Positions 48,475 through 58,848 of a stretch of 64,000 nucleotides of DNA are shown here, in pieces. Position 1 is the stretch's first letter. Each line of letters starts with the position of its first letter. The translations under genes and the position numbers were made by a program. The stretch is from Xylaria sp. FL1777. Lineage: Eukaryota; Ascomycota; Sordariomycetes; Xylariales; Xylariaceae. The stretch is from positions 1 through 64,000 of the forward strand of contig MU400618.1 in assembly GCA_022578965.1 (NCBI GenBank), written 5' to 3'. The notes beneath the pieces were generated by a model. The model worked only from the letters and a program-made list of their open reading frames with translations, was not told the origin of the DNA and made no database searches.

Positions 48475-49051
48475 GGGTCTAGTAAAACTGACCTAGTTAG
48501 GTTTAGCTATTTCAGCTACGTACTACCTACAGTAAAGATTTCCTAATTAAGAAAGACTTTTTAATTTTGTGCTAGACTAGGTATTAGCAGCTTAACTTTG
48601 ATGTATTTTTTACTTAACGAACTGATCTTAAGCTAAAACGGAATTTGCTAAGCTGCTAGCAGTCTAGCACAACATTAAAGTCTTTCCTAATTAAGAAACT
48701 TTTACTGTAGGTAGCACATAAAATGCACTGTATTCAATTGTCCAGGCTATTGCTGACTTCTGGCCCCAACCTACCATGGAGATGGAAACTTAGGTACTGC
48801 GTATGGAGGAGGATTTCACAGCATTTTTAGGCCCGTCCGGGCCTTGCAGCTTCCTTCTTTTCCTCCCCGCCAACAGCAACAGCATCCTACACCCATAGAA
48901 ACCTGACCTTGTTAAGTATCCGCGCTAGGCAAGGCGCTGTACAAGGGGTTTTTCCGTGAAAGTACCTAGCTAAGGGCAAGATGACCTTTTGCGTAATGGC
49001 CTAAGGGTTAGCATGCCAAGAATACCTAACTAGGTTAGTTTTACTAGACCC
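48475..49051. mobile_element. Putative MITE-like element with ~28-bp terminal inverted repeats
   Basis: The left end reads GGGTCTAGTAAAACTGACCT followed by AGTTAGGT. The right end, reversed and complemented, is the same except for one base (AACTAACC in place of AACTGACC). The 577-bp interior has no ORF. Possible flanking duplications are too short to judge. A second, smaller inverted-repeat unit sits inside it, off-centre. It may be a non-autonomous DNA transposon whose transposase lies elsewhere. Confidence 0.65.
48523..48714. repeat. Inner long inverted repeat, ~55-70-bp arms, 192 bp overall
   Basis: The left arm starts CTACCTACAGTAAAG and runs through TTCCTAATTAAGAAAGACTT to GTGCTAGACT. 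The right arm (to 48714) is its reverse complement with a few mismatches. Pairing continues weakly into AGCAGCTTA on both sides. The spacer is about 55-75 bases. It would fold into a long hairpin and looks like a MITE nested in the larger inverted-repeat element. Confidence 0.75.
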
Positions 49052-49305
49052 GGTAAGGTTAGGTAAGCCAAGTACTGTAACGTAGAGACAAAATCCTTAC
49101 GTAATGTTAGCACCAGTATGCAATTAAGTGCATGTGTATCTAATTCCTTGGTACGGACAGGCCAGAAGACAGCCAATAGCAAAAAGTTCGACGATACAGC
49201 GACATCGATATATTCCTCTTTTACAAGGTAATTTTCATCCGACAACATCATCAATAGACGCACCAGCAACGCCAACCTCAGTTGCGACGAGCGCAAGACG
49301 ACGCC

Positions 49306-50730
49306 ATGGAGGTCGTTGAACCCAACCTCGCGTCCCTTGCTTTGCAGAACGCGAAGCGATCAAAACTACTCTTCGCCAACATCCCGGCCGAGTCGCCGAG
49401 GAAGAAACTGAAGCTCACCGAAGATGCCGTGGACGCCCAGCGCGAGAAAGATGCTCTATCCGTACGGCTTCATGCAGAGTACCGAAATCTCCAGACTCTG
49501 CCGCCTGCCCTTGCCCAGAAACAAGCCAATGCCGCGAGCGCGCGCAAGAGAGCCAAGAAGCCACCCGCCAGCGACGCCACCGCCGACGATCAGAAGACAC
49601 AGAAGCTCATAGAGGGCATAGCAGAGAAGACGCCAGCCCAGGAGTCTACCGCCATCGTCCAGATCCGCAGGCCACCCCCAGGCCCCAACACCCCACACAC
49701 CCCGTCCCAGGCCCTGAGCGCCGCCCGCGCGCAGGCAACGCACCAGATCAAACCCGAGTGGCATCCGCCGTGGAAGCTGATGAGAGTCATTTCCGGCCAT
49801 CTGGGCTGGGTCAGGGCTCTCGCCGTCGAGCCGAACAACCAGTGGTTCGCCAGCGGTGCCGGCGACCGCACCATAAAGATATGGGATCTGGCCACCGGAA
49901 ACCTGAGGCTCACCCTGACCGGGCACATATCGACAGTCCGCGGTCTTGCCGTGTCCCCCCGACACCCGTACCTCTTCTCGTGCGGCGAGGACAAGATGGT
50001 GAAGTGCTGGGATCTCGAGACGAACAAGGTCATCCGCCATTACCACGGCCATCTGAGCGGCGTGTACACGCTGGCGCTGCACCCGCTGCTCGACGTGCTC
50101 GTCACGGGCGGCCGAGACGGCGCCGTGAGGGTGTGGGACATGCGAACGCGCAGCAACGTCCACGTCATGTCCGGCCACAGGGGCACGATAGCGGACGTCA
50201 AGTGCCAGGAGGCGGACCCGCAGGTCATCAGCGGCTCGCTGGACTCGACGGTGAGGCTGTGGGACCTCGCGGCCGGCAAGACCATGAGCGTGCTCACGCA
50301 CCACAAGAAGGGCGTCCGCGCGCTCGCCGTGCACCCCACCGAGTTCGCCTTCGCCACGGGCAGCACGGGCAGCATCAAGCAGTGGAAATGCCCCGAGGGC
50401 GGCTTCATGGGCAACCTCGAGGGCCACGACGCCATCATCAACTCGCTGGCCCTCAACGAGGACGTCCTGTTCTCCGGCGGCGACAACGGCAGCATGAGCT
50501 TCTGGGACTGGAAGTCGGGCCACCGCTTCCAGTCCCTCGACTCCATCGCCCAGCCCGGCTCCCTCGACGCCGAGGCCGGCGTCATGAGCTCCACCTTCGA
50601 CCGCACCGGCCTGCGCCTCATCGTCGGCGAGGCCGACAAGACCATCAAGATCTGGAAGCCCGACGACAAGGCCACGCCCGAGACGCATCCCCTGGAGTGG
50701 AAGCCTACCTTGGGCCGCCAGAGGTTTTGA
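49306..50730 (+). CDS. PRP46: Pre-mRNA-splicing factor Prp46 (PLRG1), WD40
   Basis: A single exon of 474 residues from the ATG at 49306, which has a good context (GCCATGG). An in-frame non-ATG stretch lies upstream. Prp46/PLRG1 is a WD40 protein of the Prp19-associated (NTC) spliceosome complex needed for catalytic activation. The N-terminal ~150 residues are basic, Ala/Pro-rich and poorly structured. Then seven WD blades: [20 protein letters not shown] opens blade 1, followed by [80 protein letters not shown], the [20 protein letters not shown] blade, and [19 protein letters not shown] at the end. Third positions are very GC-rich, which opens long spurious frames on both strands. Confidence 0.95.
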   Translation: MEVVEPNLASLALQNAKRSKLLFANIPAESPRKKLKLTEDAVDAQREKDALSVRLHAEYRNLQTLPPALAQKQANAASARKRAKKPPASDATADDQKTQKLIEGIAEKTPAQESTAIVQIRRPPPGPNTPHTPSQALSAARAQATHQIKPEWHPPWKLMRVISGHLGWVRALAVEPNNQWFASGAGDRTIKIWDLATGNLRLTLTGHISTVRGLAVSPRHPYLFSCGEDKMVKCWDLETNKVIRHYHGHLSGVYTLALHPLLDVLVTGGRDGAVRVWDMRTRSNVHVMSGHRGTIADVKCQEADPQVISGSLDSTVRLWDLAAGKTMSVLTHHKKGVRALAVHPTEFAFATGSTGSIKQWKCPEGGFMGNLEGHDAIINSLALNEDVLFSGGDNGSMSFWDWKSGHRFQSLDSIAQPGSLDAEAGVMSSTFDRTGLRLIVGEADKTIKIWKPDDKATPETHPLEWKPTLGRQRF

Positions 50731-51095
50731 AAAGGAAAAGGAAAAGGGGGAAAGGAAATTGTATAAGATTGTATCTACATCCCCTAGATAGATGGTTCTG
50801 CCCACTGTCTTAATTAAACCATATACCCTACAACTCGATTGAATGGAAGGAAGGGGGATAGACGATGTTATTTTACACAATGCCAAGTGCAAGGTCTACC
50901 AAATAAATCAATCAACCACTTTTACATATAATTTGCATATACAAAATCCCAAGGCGTCATACTCTGGTAGTCTTCTTGGCTTGTATTGAAAGAAGAGAAA
51001 TAGAAAAAAAAAAGTTGTCACAGCATAGAGATTGATACACATTATTCGTAATTTATTTCTTTTTTTTTCTTGTTTATTTCTTAATTTTCCCCTAT
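50731..51095. other. Gap between convergent PRP46 and ORC1
   Basis: Shared 3' flank with A- and T-runs around 51000-51090 suited to polyadenylation signals for both genes. Confidence 0.5.
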
Positions 51096-53583
51096 CTAGA
51101 ATGCTATGCCCAACGCCTTAATCTCAGGATCGTCGCGCAGTGCGAGTTTTACCTCCTCGTCGCCCACAGCAAGTCTTATTTTGCTGGGCCTCTCAGCTCG
51201 CTGTCCCTCGAGGATGACGATGCCAGCACCGGCTAAGCCCACGGCAGCGGCCTGGACGCCGGCCGTCCGGACCGCCTTGGATGTCGTGTTCCGTATGTCG
51301 CCGGCCCAGCGAGCGTCGTCGGCGTCACCGCGCGTCAGTAAGCCGACGCGCCGACTCGCAGCGTCCAACACTAGGGCGCGTTTCGCCTCCTCCAGCACGT
51401 CGCCGTATGTTGAGTCCGGTAAACCCGTTCTTTCATTACGTACCAAGAGAGACGCGAGTGTCACTTTGAAGGCGAATGGGAGTCCTCGGAGATATTGCTG
51501 CAGCGGGCTCGTCGTCGCCTCGTTAATGGCTCTCTTGACCGTCGCAATGGTGACTTTGCCATGAGAGCCCTTTCTCTTATCGGGCTCTACCGCTTTCCCC
51601 CTGCCCCTCTTGCTGGGGGTAGCGGGATCACCGCCCGAGCCTTTCGATTCTGCTTCGGCCAGTTCGACAGCTCGCCGGCAGATATCGAGAGCGCGTCGTG
51701 CATCGCCACTCACGGCAGCTACCTTGCGGCTGGCAAATTGCACCGCGTCCGGTTCCACAATCTGGCCTGGCACGCCTTCAAGCCTCGACTGAATGATTTT
51801 CATTAGTTGCTCGTGATTATAGCCGGGGAAGGTAATACGTGTCAGGCCCAAGCGGCTGCTAATCTTGTTACTGAGCGTTCTTTCAGGTAAATCCATCGTA
51901 TTGGCCACGGCTAGCACAATTAGTCGTGAATGCCGTAGGCCTGGCCAGTTGAAAAAGTTGTACATGACGCTCTGGTTTTTGGTCACGAGTTGATCTAGTT
52001 CGTCCATCAGAACCACACAAGGAACACGGCGCGGGCTTGGATTGTTGAACTCTCGCTCTAAGAGATCCAGTGCCTGGCTTGGACTAACTCTTTGCCCTCG
52101 CAGAGCTTCCCAAAGAAGACAGTAGGACTGGTGAGGATCCGTAATCTTCATACCATTGATCTCGACAAAGATGAAATCATCTAATTCGTCAGCTCGGACG
52201 GCGTCGTCCAGTCGGGAGACAACTTCACGAACAGTGGCCGTTTTCCCGGTGCCAGGTGTGCCAGAGATGTAGATGCATGCTCCTGAACCATCCGTAATGG
52301 CAGCTTCGAGATGTGAGTACACAATGCCAAATTCCGTCTCTCTACATGGAAGTGTAGTGGGCACAGATGCTACGTGCAGCTGAGCCCTGGCGATCTGGAA
52401 TGGTGACGACTGGTTGTGACTGGGCGACAAAATGCGGGTAGCCAGTGGCGTAAACTCAAGTGCCTTCTTCACCATAATCCTACTGCGCGAAGTTAGTTTC
52501 AAGATGAATTTAAGTAGGGGCTGAAATAGAATTAATAGACAGAAAATAGCCTACTTCCGACTCGAGGGTGTTGCAACTCGTGATGTCTTTTGCCGCTTCC
52601 GTGGAGTCCTCGGTTTGGATTGGGTATCATTTTCCGAAGACAGATAACCATCGTCATGATCCGTCTCCTCGTCTTCGGGTACGTCATAGAGACGTCTTTT
52701 TCTAGGCGTATAATCAGTAGCAGCATCGTCTGCTGCGTCGGATTTAGGCTGTTTTCTGGTGGATTTCGTTCCACTTTGAACCAGCTGTACTAGCTTGGTG
52801 ATATCGTCACTACTGCCGGAGAAGATATCCTCCCAGATGAACTCAGACGTATAGGAAGTCGTCCGGGCATTGCAACCTCTGCGACAAACGAAAGTCTTGT
52901 TGTATGCGGGTGATGATCGAGGTATCTTGCCCGTAGGGAATTCGCGTAAGAATGCTGAGGAAGACATTACACGCGCTTTACCATTGATGGAAGCAAGAGG
53001 GTTTATATCGGAAGAGGACGTGATATACAACTCGTTCTAAGCACATATGCATCAGCGAAATGGTACGCGAGGAAGACGGTTTCAAGAGACAGAAACGGAA
53101 AATACGAACGGGAAGGAAGTCGGAGCGCTTGCGAGGACCATTGCGAATTTCATTCTCGGGAGAAAACCACAGGAAGTCGGCAGCCATGTCGCCGTCCTCG
53201 TCGGACTCTACAAAGTCGGTGATGATGGCAGCCCAGACTTGGTTGGCACCGTCGGTCTTCAGCAGGACACAGTCGCCCACCTGACACTCGAAGTCGCCAT
53301 TACGAGCGCCGACGATATGGCGGGCGCTTTCATGGCGAGAGCGGCTCGAGTGGCTTGGGACGGAGCGGTATATCCATTCCCATTCGTCAGTTAGATCGTC
53401 ATCTTTGGTGCTTCGAGAAGCAGGTCGGCGGGGCATGTCGCCAAGACGGCTGGTTCGTTGGGTGTGGGCAGGCGATTCGACAGATAGATAACTGTGTGAT
53501 TCTCTGTCTGCTTTCTCGCGTGTATATAGCTCGAAGAAGTACGTTGGCCATTCCCTCCGTGACTCGGTAATCGTATCTGTCAC
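51096..53583 (-). CDS. ORC1: Origin recognition complex subunit 1
   Basis: Three exons on the minus strand: 53583-53110, 53036-52555 and 52482-51096; 780 residues. Orc1 is the ATPase subunit of ORC that marks replication origins and loads Cdc6 and MCM. The first exon begins an N-terminal BAH domain (DFECQVGDCVLLKTDG, VWAAIITDFVESDEDGDMAA, FLWFSPENEI), completed in exon 2 (NELYITSSSDINPLASINGK, then FVCRRGCNARTTSY). A basic, phosphosite-rich linker follows. The AAA+ module has Walker A GTPGTGKT (residues ~393-400), Walker B VVLMDELDQL (~475-484), sensor 1 LAVANTMDLPERTL and the arginine-rich GDARRALDICRRAVEL. A winged-helix domain ends the protein. The start is the first ATG in frame; an earlier one was not seen. 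Confidence 0.95.
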
Positions 53584-54539
53584 TGCAATTTGTAGATGAG
53601 TGAGGTAGGAAAATAAAGTGGGTACGTCTAATAAGTAGCCGAGACGCGTCTTGCTGGCATCGCAAACGCGACATCATGTGACTCAATTTATATGTAGCTC
53701 TCTCTAGTAGATCCATGTCCTACATACTTACTTAAGTACATATGATTACCTTCATCTACCCTATTTTGAGATTTTATATGCTGGGATACAATTACTAAGA
53801 CAGATTAAAAGATCTATTTCCTCTTATTGTATTTCTCTGGAGAAATAAATGCAGCGTACCTCATGTGTTACAACTTACCAAAACGGCTACCTACATCCCG
53901 TCTACAGGGAGCGAACAGGCTGCAAAGATGACAAGATCGTACGTAGAGTTGGCGTACTACATACTTATCTTCTATAAATGTACCTATTATTTACTACAAG
54001 GTAGGTAGCTACTGGGTAGGTATTAGGCAAGAAGTCAAGTTGAAGTCCCTATAAGTACTCACCTATTTAAGTGTGTACGGTTCTGTTGAGGGGCTCATAA
54101 AAGGCAGGTATATCAACCGCACTTGAAGATATTATATCTCAGCAACTACCTACAATTGCAGTTGTTGTCTGGTAATAGCTACTTACTATGTACCTTCCTG
54201 TTATTTGCCCAAGACAAGCCTAGGTGCCTGCCCCAGTGATCCAAACACTCCAAGACGGTTGCGACTTCTTGAAGTGGAATATGCAACAATTTGTTTATAT
54301 GGAAGACAACCTTAGTAGAAAAACATGTTGTCTCGGCGCCAGCTACATATGCATTTTCTTGCAACCCTTCTTTTGAGATTACCTCTGGTTTGACTCCCCT
54401 CACAACTCCTTGTGTCCGTGTTGGTATATTCAGGGCACATTCCCAGCAAAGGTATAACACCATAATTATCCACCCATCTTTATAAGCTTCATGTTCCCTG
54501 GACTCTCTTGGCTGCCGTCGAAAGCCCACCAACGTCAAA
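53584..54539. other. Gap between divergent ORC1 and uncharacterised gene
   Basis: Shared promoter region with TAGGTA motifs at about 53998-54030. Short ORFs show no homology I recognise. Confidence 0.45.
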
Positions 54540-56286
54540 ATGGATATTCCTGAGGGTCAAGATGCGACCCCTTCCACCCCTTCCATATACTACGATGCTC
54601 AGATGCCTGCCGGCATAGCTACCAACAGGAGAGGATTGGGTAACTCTGTTGGGGTAATTCCTATGTCTCCAATAGCCGAGATCAAACGCAATGCTATATG
54701 TTCAAACCGAATTATGTCCACCTCCCGGCCTCCAGCAGGTGCAGTTGTATGTCCTCAGCTTTTATCAACCTCATCTTCATGGAGCTCAGCTAACGTGTCT
54801 TGCCAAACAAGGCCACCTTTAATGTCTCGGGAGAACCTGATGCCATCAGAGGTGTCATCAAAGCTCTGTATCATGACTTGAAAGACGGAAACAAAGATGC
54901 CAATATAGAGTTTGAAGAGACAACTGGATACATTCGTATCGAGGCACCTACAGAAGAAGATGCATTAGCGCTGATTCGCACATGCCAGAGATTGACGGCA
55001 ACCCATCTCTCAGGCCACTCTAATAGTACCAAGATCTTTTTTGTCGAGCCACCCACTACATGCAAGACGAGCCACTTTCAAATTTCCGTCAATATCATTG
55101 ATGCTACGAAACGAGCACGCGGCGTTGTGCAGAGCCTGTCTGATACGCAGGGTTCGGCCCTGGAATTGGCTTCAAACAGATATAGACAGAAGTTCTCGAA
55201 GGACTTATGTGAAGCTTTTGAAATGGCCGCAAGTCTCCATAGCTCGTTGATCCTGAAGATTTATCTAGGATATTACCTTCTCGAGACTTATAGAACCGGC
55301 TCCCTCACGTTGGAGCAATTCGAGAGTATGGTGAAGCATCCGCGAGCCACGGGTCAATTAGATACCCGGTGAGTTTATATTGACCAATAAGTGAGCCGTG
55401 ACAAGAATTGACGGGTATTCCTAGTCTGGGAAGGGTGCCAGAGGATTGGTGGATTGAGGCAACAATGCGTCAGATCCAAGCATCCAACAGCCCATGCGTT
55501 CCAATAGATAATCAAACGCCCACGTCTGCCCACGTCACGCCAACCTACGTCCTGGAGAGTTGGCATGATGATGATCGGTATGAGACAGAACTAGAGACAA
55601 TCAAGACGAAACAGCGCGGCATCAATGAGCCCTTGAGATTCACCCTGGCGCGAACCAAGATGATTCCGCAGAGCGCCCAGGTACCTAGGTTTGAGGCCAT
55701 CAGCCTCAGTATCGACAGGTAAACGACCCCATAGGACATAACCACCTTATTCTCTAACTAATACGACCTCTCCAATAGCAAGCTAGACTGGAAGATTATC
55801 GCCATGCCAGGTGACGACAAAAAAAAAGCATCGCCAGCAGTGAAGCAATACCTTAAGAAGGGGACAGCTGAGCTGCAAGGCTCATGCGATAATTTCCGTT
55901 CCTATCCTGCAATCCGCCTACCAGGCTCTCCCCTAGCGACCAAACTCAAGTCGGCGACAATAAAAAGTATATACTGGTTCAGCTGGAAAGGAAGTGGGTA
56001 CGTGGTTCAATTCACAATTAATCGGCGCTGGCAAAGCATTCATGAAATGAACATTAAAGCCCCAGCGGATTTGGACTTCGACGTGACAATCTACGGCGAT
56101 AATTGGGAGCAGGATAGTCGGGTCCAATCTGGTGAAACGGTCGGAAAGATTTGGGGCAATGAACTACAAGGTCTTTTGCGTGACGAGGCTGGAGATGCAA
56201 CAGGGTGCGCTGTGAGCAGAGTACAAGGACTCATCCAGACGGTATTAGATATCCGGGATTTTTTCGATGGCATTAGCCGTGTCTAA
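54540..56286 (+). CDS. Uncharacterised 521-residue protein
   Basis: Four exons: 54540-54746, 54812-55368, 55425-55718 and 55779-56286; 521 residues. I do not recognise the family with confidence. The first ~70 residues are low-complexity. Residues ~70-140 (ATFNVSGEPDAIRGVIKALY ... IEAPTEEDALALIRTCQRL) alternate strands and helices in a way that resembles a KH-like RNA-binding fold; no clear GxxG loop is seen. A helical middle (FSKDLCEAFEMAASL, SLTLEQFESMVKHP) and a beta-rich C-terminal domain (KLDWKIIAMPGDDKK, SIYWFSWKGSGYVVQFTINR, LDFDVTIYGDNWEQ) follow. All introns have good GT-AG sites and phases. The three-part layout suggests a conserved fungal protein, possibly RNA-related. Confidence 0.8.
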
Positions 56287-56595
56287 AGGCGAATTTAGGT
56301 ATAGTCGGGGCTTTTAACATAACCAAGCCTATGTTAGAATAAATGTATTATGGATGACTCTGGTAAGCCATTATTTGGTACACCATGGCGACGGCAGCAA
56401 CAGCAGGTCGTCTCGTCGGCACGTCCCACAGGGGTTTCCAAGAGACCACTAGACATTAGGCCGGGGGGAAAAGTAGCTTGATGTAAATCTCGACGTCGAC
56501 GTATTGGTAGCCCTCAATGACGTCTCATTCGTAGAGTCTTCATAGGTATGCGAAAGCCAAGCAGCAATCTTTGTATGTCATCATTCATTAGTTGT
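56287..56595. other. Gap between convergent genes
   Basis: It is shared 3' flank with nothing recognisable. Confidence 0.5.
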
Positions 56596-57386
56596 CTACT
56601 GGGGGTTGGATACCATTTTCTGTCTCAGGACTGTTTCGGTGCACGTTTAATTAGCACATGGAGATACAAAAAGGGGGGGAAGGAATTCAATATAGGAGGT
56701 ACCTTGTTCAATGACGCGAACATTATTTGTCTTGGCTTGTACGATACCCTCCAGCTCCTTGATATTCCCTCCCACCTCGGTCATCTTATTCTCGTAGAAC
56801 TCGGCGGCCGATTTCAGGTTCTATCGAGAACAAATGGTAAGCCATGTCGTAGGCAAGAGAAGACAAGGGAAGAGAAGAGATCGGATGGGATCTCCGCACC
56901 TTTTCGACGTAGAATCCCGTGCCGACGTCGACGAGGACATGCGAGGCGCTGGACAGGGTTCCGCCGACATAGAGCGAGTTCGTGAGCGGGACGAGCACGG
57001 GCTTGTTCTCTGTTCGGGTGGTTTTGCATTCAAGTCAGATTGGCGCGGTCTCCTCTTCCTCTTCTCCTTCTTTTCTCGAGCAAATTAAATACCTTGGAGA
57101 GCTGGCGATTTGCCGCCTTGCACACAGCGCAGACAGTCCCGGAACTTGGCCTGCGCGGCCTGCAGCTGGGTGAAGGACGACGTGAGGTGCTCGAGCTCTT
57201 GGTCGAGCTGGTTCTTGACTTGCGTGAGCTGCTGGACGTTCAGCGTGTCGAGGTTCACTGGACAGGCGGCGTGTGATGTGGTTAGCTTTGTTGAGCGGAT
57301 GCGCATGTGCATGTGCATAGGAGGAGACAACGCAGTAGATCTGAGCCGAACATAAACATACCTGCTTCACCGGCTTCGGCAGCCAT
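56596..57386 (-). CDS. GIM5: Prefoldin subunit 5
   Basis: Five exons on the minus strand: 57386-57362, 57257-57093, 57009-56900, 56820-56703 and 56630-56596; 150 residues, as expected. It is an alpha-type subunit of prefoldin. Seen: [20 protein letters not shown] and [19 protein letters not shown] (first coiled coil), the beta-hairpin region [15 protein letters not shown] ... [14 protein letters not shown], diagnostic for subunit 5, and a second coiled coil [20 protein letters not shown]. The last exon codes only [11 protein letters not shown]. Exon 1 codes eight residues, and the spliced GAG codons restore phase. Its promoter faces the membrane-protein gene's 3' end. Confidence 0.93.
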
Positions 57387-57669
57387 GATGCGTGTTTGTT
57401 GAGGAACTGGGAGCGTAGGATACCTATATCGCGGGGTTGTAGAATGGACAATATTTAAGTACCTTACCTAACGTTAGGCGTTTACTAGAGTGAGCGACCC
57501 CACTGATAACTACCGGTAACCCAGGTTTGCGCCATACACTTTCTCCTTTCTACACTGCACAACACTTACAGGTCAAATATTACCTGGATGTTGATAATAG
57601 CTATACTACCACATAAATGCACTATTTCGGGTAATGAGAGGAATTTCAAATTGTGTATGTAAGAGATCG
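57387..57669. other. Short gap upstream of prefoldin 5
   Basis: Less than 300 bases serve as the prefoldin 5 promoter and the 3' flank of the upstream gene. Nothing else seen. Confidence 0.5.
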
Positions 57670-58848
57670 TCAATGCGGGCCAGGCGATTTCATAGTTGAA
57701 GCACGTCGTTCCTCATTCTGATTATCCCATGTCTCCGTTTCCCGATTTACTGGGAGCGTATCCTCATCACCAAGTTCCTGGAACACCTGAGTACTCTGTC
57801 TCATGCCACTGATCTCCATCATCAAGATGATTCTACAAACAACGGTAGACAGAAAATACCGAAAGACTACCACAATCGCGTCTTGGATACCGATGAAAAG
57901 GGTCCCTGAAAAGATCAACGTGCCATATATGATATGCACAATCGTGCCCGTCGACGTAATCCAGGAGAACAGATAAAATGCGGGAATCTCCTTCCTCATG
58001 CGCAATAGTGCGACTGACTGGTGACCGGACAGTTTGAATTCCTGGCCAGCTTTTGCCCACACGTTCGGGACGAATGAGCACCCTCTCCATCCGATCTTCT
58101 GCTGCAAAGAACCTGGGCCAGATTGGATATTCACCCGAAGACGCACGGCAATAATCCCGAATATATGGATAACGAGGGCGAACAAGTACCAGAGTAGAGG
58201 CTGATATGTGTTATCGCTGCTGAAACTTATGACGGCCTGGGTACCGAGGCTTTGGCTAACTTGGATGAGATTCGCAGTGGCCCCCAACACCACAGCGTAC
58301 TGCAGAATAGACAAGGCCATAGCCCAGGGCTCACTGAGCTTGAACATGGCTGTGACCCCGCCGGCTCCCTCTCGTAGCATGTGGATCGGCTCTCGATACT
58401 CGAACGCCCGGATGGGTGAGACAGAGGGCGCTCCTGTGGAGAGGAATAATGCCAAGACAGGTCGTCTCAACGCGAGAAGTCCTACCTCTGCTGTGCTCGA
58501 GCCGGCGAGAGATAAAGTCGTGGGCAGGAGGCCAAGGACCACGGCGGCAGCGGCGGTGTTGGCTTTGATGTCTTCGCTTGTGTTTCCGAGCAGACACCCG
58601 ATAACACTGGCCGAGGCGCACTGTACCTGTGAAAGAGTATCCTCGCAGCCGAACCTAAAACCCGGCTCGTCGCCTTTCAGGTAGCGTTGGATCTCAATGC
58701 CGCAGTGATTGCGGGCTACACCAGTGAAGTAGTCAGAATACTGGGGATACCACTGTTGGTAATGTGAGCGATCTTCTGCATTGACCGAGTAAGCGGATGC
58801 CGCAATTAACAGGGTCAAGACACATGGGAGCGGTTGGAAAGGCGCCAT
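57670..58848 (-). CDS. Membrane protein with signal peptide, unknown function
   Basis: A single exon of 392 residues. A clear signal peptide (PLPCVLTLLIAASAYSVNA) ends near residue 24. An extracellular/lumenal part with four cysteines follows (NHCGIEIQRYL, GCEDTLSQVQC, ASVIGCLLG), then a set of transmembrane segments: AAAVVLGLLPTTLSLAG, WAMALSILQYAVVLGATANL, LLWYLFALVIHIFGIIAV, an aromatic FYLFSWITSTGTIVHIIYG and LIFSGTLFIGIQDAIVVVF. The cytosolic tail is acidic. Similar proteins are common in Pezizomycotina and uncharacterised. The lineup of cysteines before membrane passes could suit a receptor or sensor; this is speculative. Confidence 0.85.
   Translation of the reverse strand: MAPFQPLPCVLTLLIAASAYSVNAEDRSHYQQWYPQYSDYFTGVARNHCGIEIQRYLKGDEPGFRFGCEDTLSQVQCASASVIGCLLGNTSEDIKANTAAAAVVLGLLPTTLSLAGSSTAEVGLLALRRPVLALFLSTGAPSVSPIRAFEYREPIHMLREGAGGVTAMFKLSEPWAMALSILQYAVVLGATANLIQVSQSLGTQAVISFSSDNTYQPLLWYLFALVIHIFGIIAVRLRVNIQSGPGSLQQKIGWRGCSFVPNVWAKAGQEFKLSGHQSVALLRMRKEIPAFYLFSWITSTGTIVHIIYGTLIFSGTLFIGIQDAIVVVFRYFLSTVVCRIILMMEISGMRQSTQVFQELGDEDTLPVNRETETWDNQNEERRASTMKSPGPH

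Larger units (their letters stand above)
48132..49305. other. Gap between divergent NAS6 and PRP46
   Basis: It holds the nested inverted-repeat element described below plus the two promoters. No gene is recognisable. Confidence 0.5.

Noticed and set aside
49758..50813. 351-codon plus-strand ORF in another frame of PRP46
   Set aside because: Arg/His/Gly-rich shadow frame of the same GC-rich gene.
49456..50892. 478-codon minus-strand ORF opposite PRP46
   Set aside because: It mirrors the GC-rich WD40 gene, has no recognisable domain and is explained by third-position bias.
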